Shown: one piece after another, positions 8,469 to 19,315 of the stretch
How positions within the stretch are numbered: the stretch's first letter is position 1
How the letters are laid out: every line of letters begins with the position of its first letter
Assembly (NCBI RefSeq): GCF_009604405.1
Contig: NZ_WEGK01000004.1
Location: forward strand, 1 to 64,000
Source: Nocardia macrotermitis
GTDB lineage: Bacteria; Actinomycetota; Actinomycetes; Mycobacteriales; Mycobacteriaceae
Reading direction: 5' to 3'
DNA: 64,000 bases
Translations under genes and position numbers: made by a program
Notes under the pieces: generated by a model
Databases searched by the model: none
What the model was told of the DNA's origin: nothing
The model's input: the letters and a program-made list of their open reading frames with translations, nothing else

Positions 8469-9578
8469 GTGACTCGGTTCATCTCGGACACCCATGCCGA
8501 CCGGCTGTTCACCGCAGCCGGTTCGGACGGCGACACACTCACCGAGTGCATCGCGAACATCGGATCCGAGCGGGTGGCCCGAACCGTGCTGGCCGAACTG
8601 CTCGATCGCGCACCACTGCGCGGCCGCCCACCGGCCGACATCCTGTTCCGGATGCACATGCCGAGCACCACCGTCGAACTGGGCATCCTGGTCGACGACG
8701 TGGCGAAGACAGCCGTCACCGCCCCGCCCGCGGAACCGACCGCGACGATCGAACAGTCGCTGCCGGAGATGGTCCGGATGGTCTTCGGACCGCGCAGCGC
8801 CGCACCCTGCGCCACCCGGGTGCTGCGCTGGGCGGATCCGCCGTTCGCCGCCCGCACCCAGGTCGTCTTCGAAACCGTACGACTGCTGCTGGACGCGATC
8901 GACCACACCTACCGGCCGGGACTCGCGGAATTCTGCATCCGGTACGGTTCGGACAAGTGGGGCGGCCATCAGTATTCCCAGTGGTACGAAAGGCATTTCG
9001 AGCCGATCCGGGACCGCCGTCTGACGATTCTGGAGATCGGGGTGGGCGGCTACCACGACGTCCACGAGGGCGGCGCCTCCCTGCGGATGTGGCAGAACTA
9101 TTTCCCCCGGGCCCGCATCTACGGCCTGGACATCTTCGACAAGACGCACATGTCACGCGGGCGGATGACGGTGCTCCAGGGGGATCAATCCGACCCCGAG
9201 GACCTGGCGCGGGTGCTGGACACGACCGGCCCGCTGGATATCGTCATCGACGACGGCAGTCATCGCAGCGAACACGTGCTCACCACCTTCGAGACCCTGT
9301 TTCCCGCACTCCGCGAGGGCGGCCTCTACGCGATCGAGGACCTGCAGACCTCCTACTGGTCCGCTTTCGGCGGTCGGCCACCCGGCCCCACCGGCGTGCC
9401 GACGAGTATGGAATTTCTCAAACTCCTGCTCGACGGCGTGAACCACGAGGAGATCGACGGCCGCGAGCCACAGGCCACCGACGCGCACATCCGGGGCCTG
9501 CACTTCTATCACAACCTGGCGATACTCGAGAAGGGCGCGAACCGCGAGGGCGGCGGCCCGCAGTGGATGCGCGGCTGA
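8469..9578 (+). CDS. MycE/TylE-like two-domain O-methyltransferase
   Basis: This 369-residue protein starts at GTG. Residues 1-145 form a helical auxiliary domain and residues 150-369 a class I SAM methyltransferase domain: YGSDKWGGHQYSQWYERHF (159-177), SAM loop LEIGVGGYH (188-196), acidic ligand Asp221 in GLDIFDK, IDDGSHRSEH (260-269, likely metal-binding Asp261/262) and AIEDLQTSYW (288-297, Glu290/Asp291). This layout matches the metal-dependent macrolide sugar O-methyltransferases MycE and TylE. No macrolide, glycosyltransferase or deoxysugar genes occur in the window, so its substrate may be a cell-envelope glycan or glycolipid; that is inference. Confidence 0.8.
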   Translation: MTRFISDTHADRLFTAAGSDGDTLTECIANIGSERVARTVLAELLDRAPLRGRPPADILFRMHMPSTTVELGILVDDVAKTAVTAPPAEPTATIEQSLPEMVRMVFGPRSAAPCATRVLRWADPPFAARTQVVFETVRLLLDAIDHTYRPGLAEFCIRYGSDKWGGHQYSQWYERHFEPIRDRRLTILEIGVGGYHDVHEGGASLRMWQNYFPRARIYGLDIFDKTHMSRGRMTVLQGDQSDPEDLARVLDTTGPLDIVIDDGSHRSEHVLTTFETLFPALREGGLYAIEDLQTSYWSAFGGRPPGPTGVPTSMEFLKLLLDGVNHEEIDGREPQATDAHIRGLHFYHNLAILEKGANREGGGPQWMRG

Positions 9579-9649
9579 ACGGATTCTCAGGACCCGTTTC
9601 AGGGTCATCCCCGATGTGATCCGGGCGGCGGCACGGTCACCATGGAGCT

Positions 9650-11155
9650 ATGACCAGAGCGAACGGCTGGGCCGGTGGAACCGGCCGGACCGGATTCAAC
9701 GAACAGCTCCACCACCTGTGGCGGACGCGGCCGGTGCGGCTGCCCCGCCGGGGGCCGGTCGCCGGTGTCGCGGCCGGGTTCGGGCAACGCTACGGAGTGG
9801 ACCCGGTGCTGGTGCGGGTCGCCTTCGTGGTGTCCACGATCTTCGGCGGATCGGGCATCGTGCTGTATCTGCTGGCCTGGTTGTTGATGCCCGCGGTGCA
9901 CGACGACGTGTCCGCGGCGGAGAGCCTGATCGGCCGCGGCCACAGCACCCAGTCGCCGACCCGGACGCTGCTGCTGATCGTGGCGCTGGTGATCGCGGTC
10001 AGCACGGTCGGTCCGGTGGGCGCCGGACTCGGCGGGGCCGGACTGATCAGTTTCGCGCTGATGGTGGCCGGTTGGTGGCTGCTGTATCTGCGCCAGCCCA
10101 ATCCGCCCGCGGGTGCCGATCCGCTGCTGCCCGACGGCGGCCCCGCCCCGACCGGATATCCCGGGGTGTTCCCGGGCGGACCGGCCTGGACCGGGCCTAC
10201 TTACGGGCCCTACACCAAACTGCCGGACCACTACGAGCCGGATTCCACGAAAGAGCCTGTCGCACAGCAGATTTCGGACACGAAGACCGACTTCGCCGGG
10301 ACGGACACCGCCGTACTCCGGTCCGGCGTTCCGATGGATGCGCCTGTCGCGGAGCCGGATTCGTCCGATGACACCGCGCCGGAACCGCCATCGACCGGAA
10401 CACCGGAAGACCAAGCGGCGCAACCGATCACACCCCCGCGAACCAGCCCGTTCCGGTCCGCCCCGAACCCGGCCGACATCGGCCCGACCCCCTCGGGCTG
10501 GGATCCGCTCGGCGTATCCCCCCTGGCCTGGGACCTGCCCGCCCCCACCCCACGCGGCCCGGTAGCCCCACCACCCCCGCCACCCCCGCGACCCCGCTCG
10601 CGACTCACCCCGATCGTGATCGGCAGCGCCATCATCGCGGCGGCGCTGGCGGGCGCCCTGGCGGCGGTCCACGTGCACTGGATGACCCCGGCCCGGATCG
10701 GCGCGGTCGCCCTCGCGGTGATCGGGTTGGGCCTGCTGATCGGCGCGTTCCTGCGGCGCGGCTACGGCCTGATGGTGCTGGCGGCCCCGCTGGCCGGATT
10801 CGTGATCCTGGCCGCGCTCGGCGGTCCGGTGCGGTTCGACGCCGCCGCGATGGGCGACCACACCTGGAAACCGGTCACCACGGCGGAACTGCATCCGACC
10901 TACGAGGTCACCGTCGGCGACGGGACGCTCGATCTGCGATCACTGCGACTCACCGAGAACCGCACCGTCACGGTGCACGTGAGCACGGGCGACTTCCACG
11001 CCCTGGTGCCCGCATCGATGCGGCTGGACGCGCGCTGCACGTCCACGCTCGGCGACACCCACTGCCCGCAGGGCATCGTGGGCCCGGCCACCGGCCCGGT
11101 GCTCACCCTCGACATCGATGTCAAAGCCGGAGACGCGGAGGTGACCCATGGCTGA
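9650..11155 (+). CDS. PspC / toast-rack membrane protein (EsrI-like)
   Basis: This 501-residue membrane protein has an N-terminal PspC domain (about 25-90, ending in a membrane segment GGSGIVLYLLAWLLMP), two more membrane segments (about 104-150), a long Pro/Asp/Thr-rich cytoplasmic or linker stretch (about 155-315), three further membrane segments (about 320-395) and a C-terminal beta-rich domain that looks like a toast-rack repeat (from about 410, VTVGDGTLDLRSLRL). C. glutamicum EsrI, an inhibitor of EsrSR, has PspC plus toast-rack, and this gene is divergent from a PspC kinase/regulator pair as in that system. Its stop overlaps the next small gene by 8 bases. Confidence 0.8.
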   Translation: MTRANGWAGGTGRTGFNEQLHHLWRTRPVRLPRRGPVAGVAAGFGQRYGVDPVLVRVAFVVSTIFGGSGIVLYLLAWLLMPAVHDDVSAAESLIGRGHSTQSPTRTLLLIVALVIAVSTVGPVGAGLGGAGLISFALMVAGWWLLYLRQPNPPAGADPLLPDGGPAPTGYPGVFPGGPAWTGPTYGPYTKLPDHYEPDSTKEPVAQQISDTKTDFAGTDTAVLRSGVPMDAPVAEPDSSDDTAPEPPSTGTPEDQAAQPITPPRTSPFRSAPNPADIGPTPSGWDPLGVSPLAWDLPAPTPRGPVAPPPPPPPRPRSRLTPIVIGSAIIAAALAGALAAVHVHWMTPARIGAVALAVIGLGLLIGAFLRRGYGLMVLAAPLAGFVILAALGGPVRFDAAAMGDHTWKPVTTAELHPTYEVTVGDGTLDLRSLRLTENRTVTVHVSTGDFHALVPASMRLDARCTSTLGDTHCPQGIVGPATGPVLTLDIDVKAGDAEVTHG

Positions 11156-11372
11156 CCACACCGGAACCGACGACCCGAAACCCGTTCGCGGACCGTCGTT
11201 CTCACTCCTGTTCGCCGGAATGCTGGCGCTGGCGGTGAGCGTCTGGGCGTTCCTCGGACCGTCCGCGTGGCCCGTGCACAGCGGCGTCCCGGTCGGCTGG
11301 ATCGTGGTGGCCGTGGCCATCGTGGCCGGGATCGTCATGGTGATCTCGCCGCGTCGGCGCCGACGGCGGTAA
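11148..11372 (+). CDS. small two-helix membrane protein
   Basis: This 74-residue protein has two membrane segments (about 16-36, FSLLFAGMLALAVSVWAFLG, and 46-66, PVGWIVVAVAIVAGIVMVIS) and a basic C-terminus. Its ATG lies inside the end of the PspC/toast-rack gene (8-base overlap), so translation is probably coupled. It may be an accessory subunit of that membrane protein. No family is recognised. Confidence 0.8.
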   Translation: MADHTGTDDPKPVRGPSFSLLFAGMLALAVSVWAFLGPSAWPVHSGVPVGWIVVAVAIVAGIVMVISPRRRRRR

Positions 11373-11404
11373 TCCTCGAGTACGACCAGCCCCCGAATAC
11401 CCGC

Positions 11405-11436
11405 AAGGCCCGGACCGTTTCGATGGTCCGGGCCTT
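11405..11436. terminator. bidirectional hairpin terminator
   Basis: A perfect 12-bp stem AAGGCCCGGACC / GGTCCGGGCCTT around the 8-base loop GTTTCGAT. It lies between the convergent PspC operon and guaA. Confidence 0.85.
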
Positions 11437-11483
11437 GTCGTCAGGTGAGTCCCGCGCTCAGGCGGCAGCGCACCGACCCGGTT

Positions 11484-13058
11484 TCACTCCCATTCGATGG
11501 TCCCCGGCGGCTTGCTCGTCACGTCGAGCACCACGCGGTTGACCTCGGGCACCTCGTTCGTGATGCGGGTCGAGATGCGCTCGAGCACATCGAACGGCAA
11601 CCGCGTCCAGTCCGCGGTCATCGCGTCCTCACTGGACACCGGCCGCAGCACGATCGGATGACCGTAGGTGCGGCCGTCACCCTGCACGCCGACGCTGCGC
11701 ACATCGGCCAGCAGCACCACCGGGCACTGCCAGATCTGCCGGTCCAGCCCCGCCGCGGTCAACTCCTCGCGGGCGATGGCGTCGGCCTGACGCAACGTCC
11801 CGAGCCGGTCCTCGGTGACCTCGCCGATGATCCGGATGGCCAGCCCCGGCCCCGGGAACGGTTGGCGCGCAACGATTTCCTCGGGCAGCCCCAACTCACG
11901 ACCGACCGCGCGCACCTCGTCCTTGAACAGCAGCCGCAGCGGTTCGACGAGGGAGAACTCCAGGTCGTCCGGCAGACCGCCGACATTGTGGTGGCTCTTG
12001 ATGTTCGCCGTCCCCGAGCCGCCGCCGGACTCCACCACGTCCGGATACAGCGTGCCCTGCACCAGGAATTCCACCTTCGGAGCCGAATCATCCACGGCCC
12101 CGGCCTCTTTCACGACCTCCGCCACCGCGTCCTCGAAGGAGCGGATGAATTCGCGCCCGATGATCTTGCGCTTGGTCTCCGGATCGGTGACGCCCTTCAA
12201 CTCACCGAGGAATTTGTCCACCGCGTCGACGGTCACCAGTTTGGCCCCGGTCGCGGCGACGAAATCGCGCTGCACCTGCTCGCGCTCCCCCGCCCGCAAC
12301 AGGCCGTGATCGACGAAGACGCAGGTCAGTTTGTCGCCGATGGCCCGCTGCACCAGCGCACCGGCCACCGCGGAATCCACCCCGCCGGACAGCCCGCAGA
12401 TCGCGTGCCCGTCACCGATCTGCTCACGCACCTGCGCGACCAGCGCCTCGGCGATATTGGCCGGGGTCCACGCCGCCGGAATCCCCGCGATCTCGTGCAG
12501 GAATCGGCTCAGTACCTGCTGACCGTGCGGGGAGTGCAGCACCTCGGGGTGATACTGCACCCCGGCCAGCCGCCGCGCGGTGTTCTCGAACGCCGCCACC
12601 GGGGCGCCCGCACTCGTTCCGGTGACCTCGAAGCCGGTGGGGGCGTCGGTGACCGCGTCACCGTGGCTCATCCACACCGGTTGCACGGTGGGCAGCCCGC
12701 CGTGCAGCACCCCGCCGTCGACGCTCAGTTCGGTGCGCCCGTACTCCCGGGTACCGGTCTGCGCGACCGTACCGCCCAGGGCCTGCGCCATCGCCTGGAA
12801 TCCGTAGCAGATGCCGAAGACCGGCACGTTCAGGTCGAACAGCCGCGGATCCAGTTGCGGCGCGCCCTCGGCGTACACACTCGACGGCCCGCCGGACAGG
12901 ATCACCGCGAGCGGCGCGCGCTCGGCGATCTCCTCCACGGTCGTGGTATGCGGGATCACCTCGGAATACACACTGGATTCGCGAACCCGCCGCGCGATCA
13001 ACTGCGCGTACTGCGCCCCGAAATCGACAACGAGCACCGGTCGCTGGGTATCTGCCAC
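11484..13058 (-). CDS. guaA: GMP synthase (glutamine-hydrolysing)
   Basis: This 524-residue cytosolic enzyme converts XMP, ATP and glutamine to GMP, the last step of guanine nucleotide synthesis. The class I amidotransferase domain (1-195) has Cys84 in VFGICYGFQ and His170/Glu172 in [11 protein letters not shown]. The ATP pyrophosphatase domain follows, with its P-loop [10 protein letters not shown], and then the C-terminal dimerisation domain ending PPGTIEWE. The length equals the mycobacterial enzyme. The gene order (imuA' to the left, guaB genes to the right) follows the mycobacterial one loosely, since four unrelated loci separate imuA' and guaA here. Confidence 0.97.
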   Translation of the reverse strand: MADTQRPVLVVDFGAQYAQLIARRVRESSVYSEVIPHTTTVEEIAERAPLAVILSGGPSSVYAEGAPQLDPRLFDLNVPVFGICYGFQAMAQALGGTVAQTGTREYGRTELSVDGGVLHGGLPTVQPVWMSHGDAVTDAPTGFEVTGTSAGAPVAAFENTARRLAGVQYHPEVLHSPHGQQVLSRFLHEIAGIPAAWTPANIAEALVAQVREQIGDGHAICGLSGGVDSAVAGALVQRAIGDKLTCVFVDHGLLRAGEREQVQRDFVAATGAKLVTVDAVDKFLGELKGVTDPETKRKIIGREFIRSFEDAVAEVVKEAGAVDDSAPKVEFLVQGTLYPDVVESGGGSGTANIKSHHNVGGLPDDLEFSLVEPLRLLFKDEVRAVGRELGLPEEIVARQPFPGPGLAIRIIGEVTEDRLGTLRQADAIAREELTAAGLDRQIWQCPVVLLADVRSVGVQGDGRTYGHPIVLRPVSSEDAMTADWTRLPFDVLERISTRITNEVPEVNRVVLDVTSKPPGTIEWE

Positions 13059-13318
13059 CGAGACAGTTTATGCGGCCCTGAACACCGGCCCCACACCCAC
13101 CCGGAGCCTGCCATCGGGCGATACCTCCGGACGGAACGAGTCCGCGGCACCGGCCCTTCCCCTCACTCCGCGGCGATGACGCTCGAATCCCGGTGCGGCG
13201 CAACATCGCTCCGGCGAATCGGCAGCAGCCTCGGATTCGACCGGGCAGCGCGGAGTGCCGGTCGGACAAGCTGGACAACCGCCCGTATGGGGCGTGTGTT
13301 CCAGCTATCCTCGTGCTC

Positions 13319-14116
13319 GTGCCATTCGCCCGTGCGATCGACGCCGAAATCCACTACGAGGACAGCGGCGGGCACGGCCCGGTTGTGCTACTCGGGCACG
13401 AATTCTTCATGGACAGAACGATGTTCGCCTCGCAGGTCGCCGCGCTGTCCCCGGAATTCCGCATCGTCACCTGGGATGCGCGCGGCCACGGGCACACCCG
13501 GGATCAGGGACTGCCGTTCAGTTACTGGACCTCCGCGCGCGACGCGCTCACCGTGCTCGACCAGTTGCGGATCGAACGCGCGATCGTCGGCGGCACCTCC
13601 CAGGGCGGATTCAGCGCCATCCGCACCGCGCTGCTGGCCCCCGAACGCGTCGCCGCACTGATCCTCATCGCCACCGAGGCGCACGCCCCGACCCCGCACG
13701 AACTGGACAATTCCCGCCGCTTCCTGGAGCGCTGGCACGAGCCGCGGCTGCGCCGCCAGATGGCCGAACACCTGGCGCAGTGGCTGATCGGCGAGGACGC
13801 CTGGAACCGCGCGGTCTGGATCAAACGCTGGCTCTCCCGCGACCCGCACGCGACCGAGGTCGCCGCGGGCTGCATCCTGGGCCGCGACTCGATCCTGGAC
13901 CGGCTCTCCGAAATCTCCTGCCCGGTGCTGGTCATCCATCCCACCCGGGCCGGTATCGCCCGCACCAATGCCGTGGAAATGGCTCGGCTACTGACGAATT
14001 CGCGTTTCGTCGAGATCGAGGCCGCCCGTCAGGCTGTCAACATGACGCATCCCGCGCAGGTCAATTCGGCGATCCGCAAGTTCCTCCGGGACACGGTTCT
14101 CACCCAGTCCCATTGA
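13319..14116 (+). CDS. alpha/beta hydrolase
   Basis: This protein has about 265 residues from GTG at 13319 (VPFARAIDAEIHYEDSG). The frame is open to 13193, but the extra residues are arginine-rich and do not look coded. Visible features are the oxyanion region VVLLGHEFFMD, the strand IVTWDARGHGHT, the nucleophile elbow GGTSQGG with Ser and a late His in NMTHPAQVNSAI. The acid is likely an Asp or Glu in the SCPVLVIHP region. The fold is shared by esterases, haloperoxidase-like and C-C hydrolases, and the substrate is not predictable. It ends 52 bases from the convergent guaB3 gene. Confidence 0.85.
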   Translation: MPFARAIDAEIHYEDSGGHGPVVLLGHEFFMDRTMFASQVAALSPEFRIVTWDARGHGHTRDQGLPFSYWTSARDALTVLDQLRIERAIVGGTSQGGFSAIRTALLAPERVAALILIATEAHAPTPHELDNSRRFLERWHEPRLRRQMAEHLAQWLIGEDAWNRAVWIKRWLSRDPHATEVAAGCILGRDSILDRLSEISCPVLVIHPTRAGIARTNAVEMARLLTNSRFVEIEAARQAVNMTHPAQVNSAIRKFLRDTVLTQSH

Positions 14117-14168
14117 GGTGACATCCGAAACCCGGTGGGAGATCCGCGAACCCGGTGCGGCGGCCCGG

Positions 14169-15302
14169 TCAGGCGCGGACGCTCAGCCCCACCTTCTGGA
14201 ATTCCTTCAGCTCGCGATACCCGGCCTTGGCCATCGAACGGCGAAGGCCGCCAACGAGATTCATCGAACCCCACGGATCGCTGGACGGCCCGTAGAGCAG
14301 CTGCTGCAAGGTCGGGCGGTCGTCCTCGTCGGCGAACTTCAGCAGCGCGCCGCGCGGCACTGACGGATGCGCGGCCGCAGCGGGCCAGTACCAGCCGCGC
14401 GCGGGCGACTCCTGCGCCAACGCCAGCGGAACCCCGAGCATGGCCGCGTCCGCACCGCAGGCGATGGCCTTGGCCAGCTGCCCGGACGACACGATGTCAC
14501 CATCCGCGATGACGTGCACATACCGGCCGCCGGTCTCGTCCAGGTAATCCCGGCGGGCCGCGGCGGCGTCGGCGATCGCGGTGGCCATCGGCACCCCGAC
14601 ACCCAGCACCTCACCGGTGGTGGTCGCGCCCGCGGTCGAGCCGTACCCGACGATCACCCCGGCCGCGCCGGTACGCATCAGATGCAGAGCGGTGCGGTGA
14701 TCGCTCACCCCGCCCGCCACCACCGGAACGTCCAGCTCCGCGATGAAGGTCTTGAGGTTCAGCGGCTCCCCGTCGCCGACGTGCTCGGCGGAGATGATGG
14801 TGCCGTGCACGACCAGCAGATCGATCCCGGCCTGCACCAGCGCGGGCGTCAGCGCACGGGCATTCTGCGGGCTCACCCGCACCGCCACCGTCACCCCCGC
14901 GGCCCGCACCTGCGCGACCGCCGAGGCCAGCAGATCCGGCTGCATCGGCGCGGCGTGCAGCGATTGCAGCAGCGCGACCGCGGCCTCGGTGCCCTCCTTC
15001 TCGGCCACCTCCACCAGACGTTCGACGCAGGACGCCACATCCGCGTGCCGGGCCCACAGCCCCTCGCCGTTGATCACGCCGAGCCCGCCGAGACGACCTA
15101 GTTCGATCGCGAACTCCGGCGAGACCAGCGCGTCGGTCGGATGCGTCACCAGCGGGATGTCGAACCGGTAGGCGTCGAGCTGCCAGGACAGCGACACCTG
15201 CTTGGACGAGCGGGTGCGCCGGGAGGGAACGATGTCGACATCGTCCAGTTCGTAGGTCCGCCGGGCGGTCCGGCCCATGCCGATCTCGACCATGTCGCGC
15301 AT
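14169..15302 (-). CDS. guaB3: GuaB3, IMP dehydrogenase-related protein
   Basis: This 377-residue barrel protein begins MRDMVEIGMGRTARRTYELD, the recognisable start of the actinobacterial GuaB3 family (M. tuberculosis Rv3410c). It lacks CBS domains. The IMP dehydrogenase catalytic loop is replaced by VGYGSTAGATTTGEV: the family's usual GSxCTTR cysteine is absent, so IMP dehydrogenase activity is unlikely. The phosphate-binding region VIADGDIVSSGQLAKA is kept, with Asp in place of the usual Gly-Gly pattern. It lies downstream of guaB2 on the same strand, 229 bases away. The role is unsettled; related cyanobacterial GuaB3 enzymes act as GMP reductases, and that is one option. Confidence 0.9.
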   Translation of the reverse strand: MRDMVEIGMGRTARRTYELDDVDIVPSRRTRSSKQVSLSWQLDAYRFDIPLVTHPTDALVSPEFAIELGRLGGLGVINGEGLWARHADVASCVERLVEVAEKEGTEAAVALLQSLHAAPMQPDLLASAVAQVRAAGVTVAVRVSPQNARALTPALVQAGIDLLVVHGTIISAEHVGDGEPLNLKTFIAELDVPVVAGGVSDHRTALHLMRTGAAGVIVGYGSTAGATTTGEVLGVGVPMATAIADAAAARRDYLDETGGRYVHVIADGDIVSSGQLAKAIACGADAAMLGVPLALAQESPARGWYWPAAAAHPSVPRGALLKFADEDDRPTLQQLLYGPSSDPWGSMNLVGGLRRSMAKAGYRELKEFQKVGLSVRA

Positions 15303-15531
15303 GTAAGTAACTCCTTAGTTCCTGCGCAGTGTGTGTGCTGCGCCGACTCGGGCATCGCGGATCTGCGGAGCCGGGAGGCTCGCCGGGCGACGGAGTCCTC
15401 GGGTAACTCCGTCGCCGCACACGTCACGGCCCGGACGAGCCGTATCCGTGCACGCCCCATCGTCCGCGACGGCCACCGGGCAAAAGCCTAACCACTCTCA
15501 CCCGGGTCCGGTCACCCCCGGTTACCGGGGG

Positions 15532-17136
<1,605 letters not shown>

Positions 17137-17365
17137 CTACTGACGGATACGGAGCCGAAAAACTCTTTCCCGGCACCTGGCGTCCATGGTATCGGCCGTG
17201 CGTGTGCGCGTTCGCGGCGGCTCCGTCACACCGCCGACGACCCGGCGGCCACCGCCTTCGAGTTGCGCGTCCGGTGGTGTACGGGGTTTGCTGATCGCTG
17301 CGACAGGCGCGTCAAAATATGCGCAGCGCTGGCGCGGAGGGGGTGGTTCTGCGTACCGTGGGAAT

Positions 17366-17779
17366 GTGCGTGACCATCTACCACCTGGCCTGCCGCCGGA
17401 CCCGTTCGCCGGAGATCCCTCCGACCCGTCGGCCGCGCTGGATGCCATCGAGCCTGGGGAGCCGCTGGATCCCCACGAACGGCTAGCGGTCGAAGAGGAT
17501 CTCGCCGACCTCGCTGTCTACGAGGCGCTGCTGGCGCACCGCGGTATCCGCGGGCTCGTGGTCAGCTGCGAGGACTGTCGGCAGGATCACTATCACGATT
17601 GGGACATGTTGCGCGCCAACCTACTCCAGCTGTTGGTGGACGGTACGGTGCGCCCGCACGAGCCCGCCTACGATCCGACCCCGGAGGCCTACGTCACGTG
17701 GGACTACTGCCGCGGGTACGCCGACGCCTCGATGAACGAGGCGTTGCACGGTGACGGATTCGACGGGTTCGACGCCTGA
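17366..17779 (+). CDS. DUF5319 family protein (Rv3412-like)
   Basis: This 137-residue cytosolic protein starts at GTG (VRDHLPPGLPPDPFAGD). It has an acidic N-terminal half (DPHERLAVEEDLADLAVYE) and a motif GIRGLVVSCEDCRQDHYHDW whose Cys-x-x-Cys and His residues could bind metal, followed by TWDYCRGYADASMNE. The family is found between guaB2 and rsdA/sigD in mycolic-acid actinomycetes, but its function is unknown. The open frame continues upstream to 17186 without good coding character. The gene is divergent from guaB2 and convergent with rsdA. Confidence 0.85.
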   Translation: MRDHLPPGLPPDPFAGDPSDPSAALDAIEPGEPLDPHERLAVEEDLADLAVYEALLAHRGIRGLVVSCEDCRQDHYHDWDMLRANLLQLLVDGTVRPHEPAYDPTPEAYVTWDYCRGYADASMNEALHGDGFDGFDA

Positions 17780-18121
17780 TCGTCCGATCGGGTTCCGGCA
17801 CCTGATCCCGTGCCGTGTCCGGACCTCGCATGCAATCCGAGGCCGCGAGGCATGCAATCCCGAACCGGGAGCGTGGACCCCACGTTGCGCCGGAAATTAC
17901 GCTGCGCCGAGCACACCGCACCTACCTGCCGCATGTACGCATTGCCGAGCATCACGTACTCGCCCATTGCCGAGCCATCGCGACAGACCGGCGCGCTGCC
18001 CACAACCGACCGGTGCTTCCCGAACACCGCGCTTCCCGAACACCACGCAGAACCGGCCCGACGCATTGAAAAACCGGACGCCCCAAGGCCGTCCGGTCGT
18101 CGTGAGTAACGCCTCGTCGTA
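17780..18121. other. intergenic region, DUF5319 / rsdA convergence
   Basis: No gene is seen in these 342 bases. A terminator hairpin sits at 18072-18097 near the rsdA end; the rest shows nothing recognisable. Confidence 0.6.
18072..18097. terminator. hairpin terminator between convergent genes
   Basis: The stem ACCGGACGCC pairs with GGCCGTCCGGT (one bulged base) around CCAA, preceded by a run of A on the plus strand, which is a U run for the minus-strand transcript. It is placed to end rsdA transcription and possibly that of the DUF5319 gene. Confidence 0.7.
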
Positions 18122-19315
18122 CTAGTTGATCCCGCCACCCGGCAGCAGCCCGCCGCCCGACGGCATGTGGACCGTCGGCACGACAGGCTGTGGATGCACC
18201 GTCGGAATCGGGTGCTGCGTCGGAATCGGATTCTGGGTGGGAATCGGATTCTTCGTCGGGACCGGATTCTGGGTGGGACCCGTCCCCATGGTCGGGACGA
18301 CCAGAATGCTGGTCGGCACGACCGTGGGGACCACGGTGGTCGGCTGTCCGCCGGGCCGGGTGGTCGGCGGAACGACCGTCGTCGGCGGATTCGGATGGGT
18401 GGTCGGCGGGATCCCCGGCAGGGTGGTCGGCAACGTCGCACCGCCCGGGAACGTGGTGACCGGCGGCTGCGGGGTGGTCGGCTTACCCGGCGTGTTCTGC
18501 ACGGCGCGCGGATCCCGCGTGGTGCTCGTGCCGCTGCCCGGATGTCCGCCGCTGGGCCAGGACGGAAGCGTCGGGGGCGCCACGGGCGAATTCGGCAACG
18601 AAGGCAATGTCACACCGCTGGGCAACAGCGAGGCCGCGATCGACGGATCCTTCGCGTCCAATGCCGTCCAGACCTGGTTCCACTGCTCGGTCAGGCTCTT
18701 CTTGCGGTTCGAATCATTGATCTGACCGGCGCTGGCCTGCGCGCTCGCCAACAGCGGCTTGGCCTGATCGGGATGCCCCTGGCTGATCAGATCGGCGGCC
18801 TTGGCCATATCCCCCTGCGCGTTCTGCGCGATGGTGGTCTGGGCCTGCTGGGTGAACACGACCTCCTTGACCTTCCACAGCGGATCGCCGGGTTCGGCGT
18901 TGTAGGAGAACGCCGTCATCCCACCGGCGATCAGCGCGATCGCGGCCGCCGCGCCCATGAGGGGGCGCACGAGTCGCAGCCGACCTCGCGAGGTGGCCTT
19001 GGTCCTTACCTGCCGAGCACCGATTTCCTGATTGACAGCCGCGACGATGTCGTCCAGGTCCGGTCCGGCCGGTAGCGGCTCGTCGACGATCTCCGAGCGC
19101 CAGCTCGCCAGCAGCGTCGCGAGTTGATACTCCTCGTCGCTGTCCGTCGAAACGGTTCCCTCGCCCGCGATCGCGTCGATCAGCGCATCGTCGCGGCGCA
19201 CCGCGACGATGTCCACCGGTCCGGCATCACCGGAATCCTCGGCGTAGGGACCGCTGTTCTGCGATCCAAGCCGCGCCTTCCAGTCGCCCCGACCGCGCTC
19301 GCCATCCCTAGCCAT
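18122..19315 (-). CDS. rsdA: anti-sigma-D factor
   Basis: This 397-residue membrane protein is encoded directly after sigD. The N-terminal cytoplasmic part (1-110) carries the SigD-binding region VDIVAVRRDDALIDAIAGEG and DEEYQLATLLASWRSEI. One membrane segment follows (about 117-136, LMGAAAAIALIAGGMTAFSY), then a helical outer segment (to about 215) and a very long Pro/Thr-rich C-terminal tail with repeated NPIPTQNPIPTQ units. ATG at 19315 overlaps the sigD stop by 8 bases (ATGGCTAG), so translation is coupled; an ATG three codons earlier is also possible. In M. tuberculosis RsdA holds SigD inactive until proteolysis. Confidence 0.92.
   Translation of the reverse strand: MARDGERGRGDWKARLGSQNSGPYAEDSGDAGPVDIVAVRRDDALIDAIAGEGTVSTDSDEEYQLATLLASWRSEIVDEPLPAGPDLDDIVAAVNQEIGARQVRTKATSRGRLRLVRPLMGAAAAIALIAGGMTAFSYNAEPGDPLWKVKEVVFTQQAQTTIAQNAQGDMAKAADLISQGHPDQAKPLLASAQASAGQINDSNRKKSLTEQWNQVWTALDAKDPSIAASLLPSGVTLPSLPNSPVAPPTLPSWPSGGHPGSGTSTTRDPRAVQNTPGKPTTPQPPVTTFPGGATLPTTLPGIPPTTHPNPPTTVVPPTTRPGGQPTTVVPTVVPTSILVVPTMGTGPTQNPVPTKNPIPTQNPIPTQHPIPTVHPQPVVPTVHMPSGGGLLPGGGIN

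Noticed and set aside
8469..9578. Part of a macrolide biosynthetic cluster
   Set aside because: No PKS, glycosyltransferase or deoxysugar gene is present anywhere in the window.
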